Counted from the first letter of the stretch, positions 1-7,670 are shown. The stretch: DNA of 10,797 bases from Spirogloea muscicola (GCA_009602725.1 WELB01000216.1:210674-221470); one strand, 5' to 3'. The notes: a model not told the origin generated them from the sequence alone. A program made the numbers and translations.

Positions 1-708
1 CGGCGAGCCGTCCTGCGGCGCGGCGCAGCGGCTGCCGCACGAGCACCCGTCGTCGCCCAGCATCCGGATCCCGACGAGCCCGCGGCGGCTCTTCGGCGGC
101 ACTGCCGGCGACGCCGCCTCTGCCGCGCCGCCGCACAACCACCATCACCACCATCCCCATCACCACCACCACCGTGTGACGAAGCCGACGCCGCTCGACG
201 CCTCGGCGGCCGCACGGCAGCAGCCGCTGGGAGCGGGGGCTCTGGACTCGCCTGTGGCGCGCCTGGCGGCGCCGCCGCCGCCACCGCCCCAGCGCAGCTT
301 CAGCTCGCCTGGCCTGCAGACGCCGCACCGGGAGTACCGGTCGCCGCGGCTCTCGATTCCGCCGGACGTCGTGCCCGAGTCGCCCAACCCCCTGGGCCCC
401 GCGCCTTCCGATGCGAAGGACGTTGGCAACGGCCGAGCAGCCAGCACTGCCGTTGCCGCTGCGCTGCCGACAGCGTGCTCTGTCGACCTGCGGCGAGGCC
501 TGCGGCGCGGTCATGGAAGCGGCCGGCAGCAGCAGTGCAATGCGACCTTCCACGAGTGGGTCGCGCCTCTGCTGCTCTTCTCTGCTGTGCTCCTTGGAGC
601 GCTCGCTACGACCATGGTTTACACGCTCAGCATCGCTGAGGAGGTTCGTGAGGAGAAGATATTCGTCTTCTACCAGCTCTCAGATCTTCATCTCGACCTC
701 CAGTACAG
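1..708 (+). CDS. Exon 1 (partial): cytoplasmic tail, membrane anchor, first metal motif
   Basis: Read in frame 2 without a stop from the left edge. It encodes a His run (residues 45-57), a six-Pro run (91-96), Ala/Pro-rich disordered sequence, then the hydrophobic stretch WVAPLLLFSAVLLGALATT beginning at residue 186. Motif I follows as SDLHLDLQY (D228, H230). It ends ACAG|GTGGGC with two bases left over (phase 2). GC content is much higher here than in the later exons. The 124-nt intron that follows shows nothing else. Confidence 0.82.
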
Positions 709-3700
709 GTGGGCAGGGCCACTCTCCCAGAAGTTCCGCCTCTTTGCGACAGCCAATGAGCACCCTGGCTGCCCTTAGCTACAGCAGCTCTCCAGCGTGG
801 GTTTCACAGCCTTGGAGGATAGCTGTCCGCAGCAACTTATCTGGCTCTTCCATTCCATGCGGCAATGTCTGTGTGATTACGCAGGTCGACGGGGACAAAG
901 GGCAGTGCCTGTCGTGAGCCTGGCGAAGGGACAAATCCGGCTGTGAATGGCCGGAATGGTTGTGACACGTAAGCGCCCCATCTTTATTGCGGCCTCAGGC
1001 AGCCAGGGTGGCCATGGCTGTCTGCCAGTTGGCATTGTGTGCTGTCAATCTTGGCCACGTCGGAGTGCTTTGCTAAATGTGGCCCTATCTTCTATCTGCA
1101 GAAGCCCCTTGTCAGCCTTCTGACCTTGGCCTCTTGGTGCAGGCCGCTGTCGCTGCTGAGAAGCTCGCTAGCTACCATGGCGCATGTGTCCAAGCGCCCA
1201 GACTTCATCCTCGTCACTGGCGACAGCTCCGCCCACAACGTGTCATCACGGCAAGATGTCACCGACGCCGTCCGGCAGGTTCACTTTACAAGCCACACCT
1301 TACCTTGGCTTTTACATTGTCAAGTCATGGTGATACTGGAGCGATTGTATGACTTGTCATGTTTGCCCCTTTCTTTCTGCAAAGTACCATGCACTTGCTC
1401 ATTATCATGGATTATGTTTGTTTCTTCATTCAGCTGCTACAAGTGGTCACTGTTTTTCAAGCATGCTCAGCTCCGTACCTTATGATCCTAAGGTTGGCTG
1501 CTGCTATCAGATGTATTCTGCCTTCTATCGACTTATGACATTGAGTATGTGGCTCTGCGGGGCAATTTCCTGCATGTTTGACATACAGGTGCATAGAGAA
1601 ATCCGGGGTGCCTTCCCAGACCGCCTGACAAGGATACTGTATGCTGTTGGAGGCAATGACATGATGCCGTGAGTTTTGCTGCCGTGATATCCATACATGT
1701 CCATCTGGATGCTGTCATAATTGTCATTGTAATGCATGACTGTGTATCGTGCACCAGAGGGCAGCTCAATTATCCAGTTGACTTGTACACGACGTTGTGT
1801 TTATTGCTTCCATACAACTTCGTAGTAGTGTTCACTAGAAAATTTCATACTTGATGCACAGCCTTCAAGGTCAAAGTGGGCAAGTTAAGAGGAGTGATGA
1901 GCTGATTCAGTGTCTGCCACCCATTGCAGGTCGCACTCCCTTGGCGGAAAGCATACAAGGTGGCTGGCGCATCTTGCGAGGACGTGGCATGAACCCCTGT
2001 CCGAGGTATACAACGTCATCCCTCAGGCTTGCGTTTATGGATCATGCAACTACAATTAAATTCATAGGATGATGTTGTCCGGCGCGCTCTGTGAGCCCAT
2101 GCTCAGCTGCCATGAGCCTGTCGATTTGGTCCTTCATACCAATGTTGCGGTCCATATCACTTCCACTGATTGTCAAATTGGACACAATGCCTTGCCCTGT
2201 CACATTGTTGGAGCCATGACATGGCAATCCACTCAATCTTCTTGGCCTCGCTTGGGTGTCTCTTTGTGTTACAGGCCAGCCCGGATGCACTGGCTACCTT
2301 CCGTAGAGGTGCTAGTCTACACTTACTTCTTGTGTCTACACTTACTAGTCTACACTTACTTCTTCCAACCTACACTTACTTCTTCTTCCAATCTGTCAGC
2401 AATGAGATTCTCTTTGAACCAGCCGGCTGCTGTCTGGCCCAATGTCTCTCGAATGCAGCATGTCAGCCATGCATGTCATTACTAAGTATCATTGACTGTC
2501 CTATTGTATAGTACACGATAAGCACTAGCTGTACAGCCTTGGGTTTACTGCAGGCCATATGACCCTGCCGAGTTGCTGTTAGGCCTGCAAGCTATGTCCT
2601 GAATCTTATATGCAATGTAGTGATGTGCTCAGTGAAAAGTGTGAGTCCATCTGACCCTTAGATACTTATGTCTGACTACTTTGGCTTCATGTGCACATAT
2701 GCAGGTGGATATTACACAGCTCTGATTGATGCGCCTGCGCGGCCAGGGCGTCCAGCTCAGCCATCCAACATGGCAGTCATTGTCCTTAACACAGTTTATT
2801 ATTCAGTATGTTTGCCAGCGCTCTCCCTGTCCCTGATATAGGTGGCATGATAACAATCCGCCTAAGGTAGTCTATGTTTGGATTGCAGTGATTCAAAAAA
2901 CCCTCATAGCATGCTCAAAGCTTTGCTATCTCTGCTTCCTTTCACTACGCCCACATTTTTTGTCAACACTACAGCATGGCTTGACTTCATAGTTCGCCTG
3001 CCAGCAGCCGGTATTCCTCTTTTCGTTGACTCAACTATTATTATCGATGTTCACAGATGTGGAATCGAGCTGTGTCAAGATTTGAGACAGACCCCGGGGG
3101 CCAGCTTAGCTGGTTGGAGAATGAGTTGGATCAGGCACGGCACTGGGTGAGTTGTCGCATGGCCATTCAATGCGTCGATGCAGAATCTTAGACATTGCAT
3201 TACAGAGTCGCATGGATTGTCATTGTTACTTATCAGTCAGTATGCTTACCAGGCTTATGCACCTTATGTTACAAGTTTCTTGGTTCTTTCCATATTCAAT
3301 TTTCAAGGCATAGCTGCAGATCTTTGGAGCAAGGATATGGGGCTGTGGCTGCCAGCTAGCCGTACCATGAAGTTGCAGGTCTTAACTCTACATAATTTTA
3401 GGAGGGAGGCAGAGCGTAGGTCGTTGCAGATCCATGCTTGCTGATGTGATGTAGTGACCAAGCTTCCTTGCTTTTGCAGGGACGCAAAATATTGATTGCT
3501 GGTCATATGCCTCCCGGTGTGAATATGCGTGGTGGAGGACCGCTGTGGCACCCCCGCTTCGAGGAGCGATATTTGCGCACTGTACTCACATACAGTGACG
3601 TGATCGTGGGGCAGCTTTTTGGGTACTTGCATCGGGACCAATTCCGGCTCATGCGGCCGCTGCCCCTCGATGCAGTGTACACTTCTCCCAAGGACGATAC

Positions 3701-5012
3701 TCCCGCAGAGACACCATTGCATGGCATGGACGACATGAGCGACGAAGCGCTTGATGAGACTGATGATGACACAGGCGCCGACCTGCCTGGACCAGACATC
3801 AAGAGCATGGACGCTGTCGACCTGCCCCAAGTTCGTGACAGTGAGGAAGCAGTGGTACAGCCAAGGGCATCCGTACGGAAGCTGCTTCAGCTATATGCTG
3901 TTTCACAGGTGCTAGGAATGCAAGCGCGTGCACAGAGGTCCTTGGGAAAGGAGCACAGTCTTCAGGAATCATCAGTGGGCCGGTTGGACAACCAGAAGTC
4001 TGAGGGCGGTGGTGGAGGAGGCACGCTTTCGCAGCAGGTGGAACGACAGACCTGCAAGGGCTCTGCCATACTTATTGCACCATCATTGAGCCCCATCTTT
4101 TTCAATCGGCCAGCATTTCGCCTCTTTCGATATGACCGATTCCAGCAACTAATAGATTACACGCAGCATACTGCCAACTTCAAGGTTCAACGCTTTCCCT
4201 GCTACTGTGTTACTGCACCACCCTTTCCTTGGGGGTTTGATAAGTTGTTTATGCTAATTTGTTAAACTGGTGGCAACTGCAAGCTTCCGCCTTTTGTGCA
4301 TCACGCTAGTATCCCAGTAAATGTGGCCGAGTTTAGGAGATGTTGTGCATCATCTATCTGCTCAGACTCAGTCAATTGTCCTATATAATGATTTGTACCA
4401 CCAAGGTGCAGCATCTTGAGATCAGAGTGTGTGCATCTTGACGTCATGGTAGTGGGCAACTGCAAGGACGCTTGCGGAGGTTGTTGTGAAAAGATGGACG
4501 TATTAAGTCTTGTCGAGGCATGGCTGCTGCACTTGTAACAGGAGCCCGAAGCAACAATGTGGAAAGTCCACTATCAAGCCCAGACTTTGTATGGTGTAAA
4601 GAGGCTGGACTCAGAAAACATGGGCCTCCTGGCATCCTCCTTCTTCAATGCTTCTGGTGAGCCTTGTGTGCTGTGCCACTTGTCTATATGCGCAGCGTTA
4701 TGTGTGGCATCATGTTGTGGTGACTGCTGGCAAGTGGGTCGACTTCGAGAACAACCTGTTTGAGCTTCTTGGACTGTGCTGGCTGCCTGGATTTGAGTCG
4801 TTGCTGCTGTTTTCACTGTGGCAGGACATCCAACGGAGAAATTTGGAGCCTTCTGCTCGCTGCGTGCAGCAGGGAGCATGACGCCAAGCGGCGAACGGTC
4901 TCATGAGCAGAGCCGGGACTGTTGCGAGAGCTGCCCTCGGACTGTGCATTGCTCGCTAGAGTACTCGACCTATGGCCAGTATGAAGCTTGCCAAGACAAG
5001 CAGCTACCCTGA
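1..5012 (+). CDS. Membrane-anchored acid sphingomyelinase/endopolyphosphatase-like metallophosphoesterase, 11 exons, 5' partial
   Basis: Join of 1-708, 833-913, 1143-1278, 1589-1668, 1930-2005, 2275-2308, 2705-2805, 3057-3146, 3480-4184, 4542-4656 and 4825-5012, read from base 2. All ten introns are GT-AG and all phases agree, giving 770 codons and TGA (residue numbers count from base 2). Frame 2 is open to the left edge, so the true start lies upstream; the GTG at 176 is not a eukaryotic start. Order: low-complexity tail (1-184), transmembrane helix (about 186-208), then phosphoesterase motifs D228-L-H230, GD290-SSA-H294, GGND329-332, GH444MPPG and GYLH483-486. Between them are family landmarks RRGGYYTALID, IVLNTVYYS and DPGGQLSWLENEL. 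The family uses a two-metal site to hydrolyse phosphoesters or phosphoanhydrides. A type II anchor resembles yeast vacuolar Ppn1, which cuts inside polyphosphate chains, and would place the domain in a lumen or outside the cell. The substrate cannot be read from sequence, and sphingomyelinase-like activity is equally possible. Two metal-site motifs are atypical. Confidence 0.86.
134..172 (+). repeat. CAC/CAT trinucleotide run encoding a poly-His tract
   Basis: In-frame CAY codons give HNHHHHHPHHHHHR, ten His in two blocks of five plus one leading His, in the cytoplasmic tail. It is likely slippage-prone. A metal-binding role is possible but is only inference. Confidence 0.85.
833..913 (+). 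CDS. Exon 2: linker before motif II, Cys-containing
   Basis: Begins after GTCCGCAG and ends TC|GTGAGC. It is read in frame 3, giving residues 236-262 with SIPCGNVC and GDKGQCLS. The GQCLSP join to exon 3 matches the family's usual G-x-C-D-S-P stretch before motif II. The end is firm. The start is the least certain splice site in the model: an acceptor ending at 784 has the same phase and would add 16 residues. An acceptor at 884 looks good but breaks the frame. Confidence 0.65.
1143..1278 (+). CDS. Exon 3: metallophosphoesterase motif II (GDSSAH)
   Basis: Acceptor TGGTGCAG, donor CAG|GTTCAC, phase 2 in and phase 0 out. Residues 264-308 include RPDFILVTGDSSAHN, the GDxxxH motif whose Asp bridges both metals. 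The 310-nt intron that follows (1279-1588) is T-rich and shows no other feature. Confidence 0.85.
1589..1668 (+). CDS. Exon 4: altered motif III (GGNDMM)
   Basis: Acceptor GACATACAG, donor CC|GTGAGT, phase 0 in and phase 2 out. It encodes HREIRGAFPDRLTRILYAV and then GGNDMMP. This sits where relatives carry GNHD or GNND, whose first Asn is a metal ligand. Here that position is Gly unless the loop is one residue shorter. Confidence 0.85.
1930..2005 (+). CDS. Exon 5: helix after motif III
   Basis: Acceptor CCATTGCAG, donor GAG|GTATAC, phase 2 in and phase 0 out. It encodes TRWLAHLARTWHEPLSE, the W-L-x-x-L-A-x-x-W helix that follows the GN(H/N)D motif in sphingomyelinase-like and Ppn1-like enzymes. 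The in-frame sequence past the donor reaches a stop soon after, which supports splicing here. Confidence 0.8.
2275..2308 (+). CDS. Exon 6: 34-nt microexon
   Basis: Acceptor TGTTACAG, donor G|GTGCTA, phase 0 in and phase 1 out. It encodes ASPDALATFRR plus the first base of a Gly codon. Joined to exon 7 it gives TFRRGGYYTALID, the conserved F-x-x-GGYY segment. Its small size makes it easy for gene finders to miss. Confidence 0.8.
2312..2380 (+). repeat. Short tandem repeat in intron 6
   Basis: CTACACTTACT begins at 2317, 2336, 2350 and 2370. A 20-bp segment at 2312-2331 recurs exactly at 2345-2364, a 33-bp period. It starts four bases after the microexon donor, so length changes could affect splicing of exon 6. 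The rest of this 396-nt intron shows nothing else. Confidence 0.85.
2705..2805 (+). CDS. Exon 7: GGYY...LNTVYYS core strand
   Basis: Acceptor ATATGCAG, donor TCA|GTATGT, phase 1 in and phase 0 out. It encodes GYYTALIDAPARPGRP and then MAVIVLNTVYYS, the beta strand ending in L-N-T that is typical of this family. The 251-nt intron after it contains a spurious ORF and nothing recognisable. Confidence 0.87.
3057..3146 (+). CDS. Exon 8: DPGGQLSWLENEL helix
   Basis: Acceptor GTTCACAG, donor TGG|GTGAGT, exactly 30 codons, phase 0 at both ends. It encodes RFETDPGGQLSWLENELDQA, matching the family's D-P-x-x-Q-x-x-W-L-E-x-x-L helix just before the GH(I/M/V)PPG motif. The 333-nt intron that follows shows no other feature. 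Confidence 0.88.
3480..4184 (+). CDS. Exon 9: motifs IV and V plus a large acidic/Gly insert
   Basis: Acceptor CTTTTGCAG, donor AAG|GTTCAA, phase 0 at both ends, 235 codons. It encodes ILIAGHMPPGVN (H444 is a metal ligand) and QLFGYLHRDQFRL, where Tyr484 stands in for the first His of GHxH. Next comes an insert of about 137 residues (495-631): a stretch with 10 acidic residues in 18 (519-536), a predicted helical part, and six Gly (611-616). The fold resumes at ILIAPSLSPIFFNRPAFRLF. Reading through the donor would add 26 residues and stop at TAA 4263-4265, losing the C-terminus. The 357-nt intron after it holds no other feature I can support. Confidence 0.86.
4542..4656 (+). CDS. Exon 10: C-terminal region
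   Basis: Acceptor TTGTAACAG, donor CTG|GTGAGC, phase 0 in and phase 1 out. It encodes MWKVHYQAQTLYGVKRLDS and then MGLLASSFFNAS. The W-x-x-x-Y spacing after an Asp-Tyr segment recalls the C-terminal lobe of sphingomyelinase-like enzymes. Confidence 0.8.
4825..5012 (+). CDS. Exon 11: Cys-rich C-terminus and stop
   Basis: Acceptor CTGTGGCAG, phase 1 in, TGA at 5010-5012. Residues 709-770 include CCESCPRTVHC and QYEACQ, a Cys-rich tail of the kind that forms disulphides in lumenal or secreted relatives. That agrees with a type II membrane topology. The phase agrees with a direct join from exon 10 across a 168-nt intron. Confidence 0.78.
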
Positions 5013-5236
5013 GCACATCCTGCTCGCACATGCTACTGTCTCCTCTGCTTAGGCATAGTGACAACCCTGCAAATTGCTGCAGCATAGCCTGCAGCCTCAG
5101 CATGCCTTGTGTGAAGTCTGCCTTGTGGCTCGGGTGCAACCCGAGGAAAGGCATGCTGGTGATTGTACCTGTATGTCTGTAGATAATTGAAAGAAGCCCT
5201 AGGTTTAGTAACTTCTAGCTTTAGTGCTTACACAGA

Positions 5237-5262
5237 AGCACCACATAAGCTCATGTGGTGCT
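5237..5262 (+). other. Perfect 10-bp hairpin in the 3' flank
   Basis: AGCACCACAT (5237-5246), loop AAGCTC, ATGTGGTGCT (5253-5262). If transcribed it would form a stem-loop about 225 nt after the stop. Its role is unknown. Confidence 0.8.
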
Positions 5263-5426
5263 GTACATATCGTGCACCAGGGCAGGATATTGGGCTCTTT
5301 AGCTTGTCAAGTGTGCGACAGCTGGCAAGCAGGTCCAATTACACCACTTGATTGCTTGCAAGCTTAAACACGTCATTGCATAAGTTGAAGTGTTGAGTTC
5401 ATGCAACTGTGATTGTGAGCAAGCCA

Positions 5427-5458
5427 GCATGCAGGGATGTGTACGTGGTCCTGCATGC
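5427..5458 (+). other. Perfect 9-bp inverted repeat in the 3' flank
   Basis: GCATGCAGG (5427-5435) and CCTGCATGC (5450-5458), separated by 14 nt. It could fold as RNA or be a dyad binding site. Its function is unknown. Confidence 0.75.
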
Positions 5459-5936
5459 ACCACTGCAATCATGCACTATGCACTAAGTATTGTAATCGTG
5501 TTACAGGACAAGAAGGTCCTATCAGTAAGTTGGCCGCACCTTGGAACAATCTCGATCAATGGTGTGATATCTTTCTGCTGACAATCACCATGTCAAGTTG
5601 CAAGGAAGTACAAGGCTTGACACTCTAGCACCATCTTAGAAATTTGTCCCTGATCCGTATCTGCTGCACGAAGCAGTTTGAAAATGATTGAAAAACCGAA
5701 GTGCCCTTGTCACTTGATGTGAACATTTGGCCTGCAATGACATCGTATCAGCAACGTAGAAGCAGTAGGAAGCACAGGCATGTGCGCAAGTGCGCCACAT
5801 GGACACGGTGCTGCAAGTTGACCAGTTGCCACTCTGTTTGTGGCTTTCATAAGGTGACATACTACAGCATCACCATGGTATGTCTGGAGAAGGAAAGAAA
5901 GTTGCTGCTACAAGGGACCGACGACTGTGAAGAAGA

Positions 5937-5985
5937 CCAGCCCAGAAAAGATTGACAAGGCCCCAAGAGGCCTGAAAGCGCTAGA
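5937..5985 (-). repeat. Fragment of the hairpin repeat family
   Basis: CCAGCCCAGAAAAGATTGAC followed by AAGGCCCCAAGAGGCCTGAAAG. Its reverse complement matches the left part of the forward unit at 7080-7130 (CTTTCGGCCCTCTTGG ... CCTTGTCCATTCCTTTGGGCTGG, with gaps). This is the leftmost copy and marks where the repeat mosaic begins. Confidence 0.55.
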
Positions 5986-6198
5986 CCACACACCGATGCA
6001 TGTGATGACAAAAAGGGTGCTCATAATTCGTAGTCAGCAGTAGCAAGTCGGATAAGCTTGCATCAGAAATAATGGCAAGACCCAGAAATAGCAGCTAAGG
6101 CGCGGCCTGCTTGCAAGGGCACCGCAGATGCCTGGAAACGTCGAAGCGAGACTGAGGATTGCATGCGACACAACTAAGAAGAAGGACTCTTTCAAAAG

Positions 6199-6232
6199 AG
6201 GGCGCCGGCTGTGTTTGGCCAGCCCAGTAAAA
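6199..6232 (-). repeat. Hairpin repeat copy, minus orientation
   Basis: GGCTGTGTTTGGCCAGCCC (core 6207-6225), preceded by AGAGGGCGCC and followed by AGTAAAATACTGAAC. This is the same layout as the better copies at 8090-8140 and 10261-10320 (GCTCGCCC ... GGGGCTGG-AAAAG-CCAGCCC ... ATGAACA). Confidence 0.6.
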
Positions 6233-6267
6233 TACTGAACAAATCTCATTCCTTTCCTGAGAAGCGA

Positions 6268-6288
6268 CCCAGCAACACTGAAGCTGGG
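6268..6288. other. 6-bp inverted repeat
   Basis: CCCAGC (6268-6273) and GCTGGG (6283-6288) with a 9-nt loop. It may be a decayed hairpin unit, since its arms match the family's, but it lacks the flanking family sequence. Confidence 0.4.
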
Positions 6289-6675
6289 CTGCTGCTCACC
6301 ATGCTGGCCTTAGATTGCTTATCGCATGCGCACCAGCCGCTGTAAAGAGTCTAGCCACCGGCTGCCAAGCGGCCCTGTGATATCGACTGCCAGCAGTATG
6401 GAAATGTCACCTCTCCTTGTCCATGATTTGATAAGTTGGCTCGTCACAGCCATCGCCGCGGCCCCTTCTGAAAAGCTACCTTGTGCACACTGTGGTGCCG
6501 TTGGCCTTGGGCACAACCTGGAGTTCACTGGGGTTCCTCTCGAGTCGGGAATTTGGCGAGGTTGTGACGGAGGGATCCGCTTCGTTGGATGTAACGGCAG
6601 TAGCTATTCTCTGCTCTACCGGCAGTGGGCCCCACGGGGAAGTGGAGTGTGTTATTGGAAATAGAGGGCCTGAGG

Positions 6676-6817
6676 GGCCAAGTAGTAAAACAAGTACACT
6701 AACTGTTGTATATCACCTGCTGCTAAGCTAACCCGCTCAGGAACCACGAGTCAGCTTGTCGCCAACTGATGCCCGAACAATGGACGGCAATCAAGAAGCC
6801 CTGTTGCCACCAGCTAA
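6676..6817 (+). repeat. Direct repeat A, left copy (partner at 10645)
   Basis: Starts GGCCAAGTA and ends CAGCTAAGG. The block 6713-6755 matches 10683-10725 at 41 of 43 positions. The flanks are similar but gapped. The copies are about 3.97 kb apart in the same orientation. The left copy runs straight into the perfect hairpin at 6818. Confidence 0.85.
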
Positions 6818-6843
6818 GGCTCGACCAGCTTTCTGGTCGAGCC
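6818..6843. other. Perfect 11-bp hairpin at the end of repeat A
   Basis: GGCTCGACCAG (6818-6828), loop CTTT, CTGGTCGAGCC (6833-6843). The partner copy reaches CAGCTAAGGCT exactly at the window edge, so whether it carries the same hairpin cannot be seen here. A hairpin near one end recalls Helitron 3' ends, but no CTRR follows within the usual distance. Confidence 0.85.
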
Positions 6844-6985
6844 CGCGCCCTCGCCCCCCGCCAGTTTGGAAGAGCTCACTTCTTTCCTTCCAACGGTCCC
6901 AGACTCACGCAGTGACACTTCTGGGCAGGCTGCGGTTTGGCTACCACTTCTGGGTCTCGTCGGGGGGCCTCTTTCCAGCTGCAAA

Positions 6986-7019
6986 TTTCTCCGACTTGCG
7001 GCTGCTGACTTGGGGTTAC
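6986..7019 (+). repeat. 34-bp module, copy 1
   Basis: Starts TTTCTCCGACTTGCGGCTGC and ends GGGGTTAC. It is closely matched at 8194-8227 and, on the other strand, at 10486-10517. A hairpin repeat unit follows about 100 nt on in the same orientation. Confidence 0.75.
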
Positions 7020-7095
7020 GAAGCTCCCGTTCGCTGTAGCTTTATGCAATGCTGTATGGTTCTGGTGCCTTTCGGCCCTCTTGGACCCGCCATCG

Positions 7096-7209
7096 GGCCC
7101 CTTTAGACCTTGTCCATTCCTTTGGGCTGGCCTCTCACAGCCACCAGTCAAATCGGAAGCGCTTTTTCTTGGACCTCGTCCATTCGTTCTGGGCTGGCCT
7201 ATCCCAGCC
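7096..7209 (+). repeat. Two adjacent hairpin repeat units
   Basis: Cores GGGCTGGCCTCTCACAGCC (7124-7142) and GGGCTGGCCTATCCCAGCC (7191-7209), about 67 nt apart. Each is preceded by a GACCT(T/C)GTCCATTC box, then CTTT or GTTCT, and followed by ACCAGTCAA. Within each core GGCTG and CAGCC, or GGCTGG and CCAGCC, can pair. Confidence 0.85.
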
Positions 7210-7324
7210 ACCAGTCAATCTGGCCGCGCTTTCCCTTTCCACTTCACAAGCGGTACAGGTCGAGTCGACATGGCCCCCGTCAGCACGGCTCCCCCCGCTC
7301 TGTGGCACCTCCGGCCCTCCTAGT

Positions 7325-7451
7325 GTAGGGCGTCATTTCATTCAGCAACATTCCTTGCGCTGCTTTCATTGCACTTTCTGCATTTTCTGCCTGACCAATA
7401 TATTGGCTTGAATTGGCCTCGCTTTAAATTCATGCGCACCGCGCGCCTTCT
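7325..7451 (+). repeat. Long-period duplicated segment, copy 1
   Basis: Shares with 8690-8790, in the same order: TAGGGC.TCATT, CATT.GCACTTT, TTTTGCCTGA, TTGGCTTG.ATTGGCC, CTTCATGCG or its near match, and ACCGCGC. The two start 1365 bp apart in the same orientation, with small indels. Confidence 0.75.
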
Positions 7452-7518
7452 GTCCTTCCGGTGAACGTTACTTGCCTTATCACTTTTCTGGCACCTTCGT
7501 ACTTCATCATAAATATTT

Positions 7519-7537
7519 GGGCTGGCCAATCCCAGCC
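7519..7537 (+). repeat. Hairpin repeat core
   Basis: GGGCTGGCCAATCCCAGCC; GGCTGG and CCCAGCC can pair around CCAAT. The TTT before it and the GTCGCTCTC after it match the family loosely. Confidence 0.7.
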
Positions 7538-7599
7538 GTCGCTCTCTAGTGGTAGGGTCTTTCTCTCATTCCTTTTTTTTTGGCTTTGAACGTTTTTTT

Positions 7600-7670
7600 G
7601 GGCTTGGCTTTGCAGGCCCCTCTTCTCTATGGGCGAGGTCTTTGTTTCTTTGGGCAGGCCTCTCACAGCC
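7600..7670 (+). repeat. Two hairpin repeat units, one with changed arms
   Basis: Unit at 7600-7619: GGGCTTG, loop GCTTTG, CAGGCCC, a seven-pair stem (one G-T) although both arms differ from the usual GGGCTGG/CCAGCCC. It is followed by CTCTATGGGCGAGG, the family's downstream box. Second core GGGCAGGCCTCTCACAGCC at 7652-7670. Confidence 0.75.

Larger units (their letters stand above)
5013..5930 (+). other. Probable 3' UTR and 3' flank
   Basis: No coding sequence I can support; the ORFs here are short, lack family features and overlap on several strands. No AATAAA is evident near the stop. A TGTAA, the green-algal poly(A) signal, occurs at about 5491 but is common by chance. Two perfect hairpins lie inside and are listed separately. 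Confidence 0.4.
5986..6675. other. Non-coding stretch with no recognised gene
   Basis: ORFs of up to 112 aa occur on both strands, but none shows a domain, a consistent start or splice structure. The stretch contains one hairpin-repeat copy (6207) and a small inverted repeat (6268). I see nothing else. Confidence 0.4.

Noticed and set aside
176-778. ORF starting at GTG 176 as a complete 200-aa gene
   Set aside because: The frame is open upstream to the window edge, a GTG start is not expected in a eukaryote, and the part after 708 is intron.
885-913. Exon 2 starting at 885 after TTACGCAG
   Set aside because: The acceptor looks good, but joining it to exon 1 puts VDGDKGQCLS out of frame; 833 keeps the phase.
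1745-1757. 13-mer TATCGTGCACCAG shared between intron 4 and 5268-5280
   Set aside because: One exact 13-mer match is expected by chance in a window of this size, and the flanks do not align.
2878-3150. 90-aa ORF on the plus strand
   Set aside because: It covers intron 7 and reads exon 8 in the wrong frame; the correct frame gives DPGGQLSWLENEL.
3303-3830. 175-aa ORF on the minus strand
   Set aside because: It lies antisense to exon 9 and the intron before it, has no recognisable domain, and conserved motifs are on the other strand.
6326-6664. 112-aa ORF as a gene
   Set aside because: No domain, no support on either side, and competing frames of similar length. I could not tell it from chance.
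6676-6860. Helitron 3' end
   Set aside because: A hairpin is present, but no CTRR end follows it at the usual 10-12 bases and no Rep/helicase is encoded.
6876-7211. 111-aa minus-strand ORF
   Set aside because: Composed of repeat modules; the similarity to other ORFs reflects the repeats.
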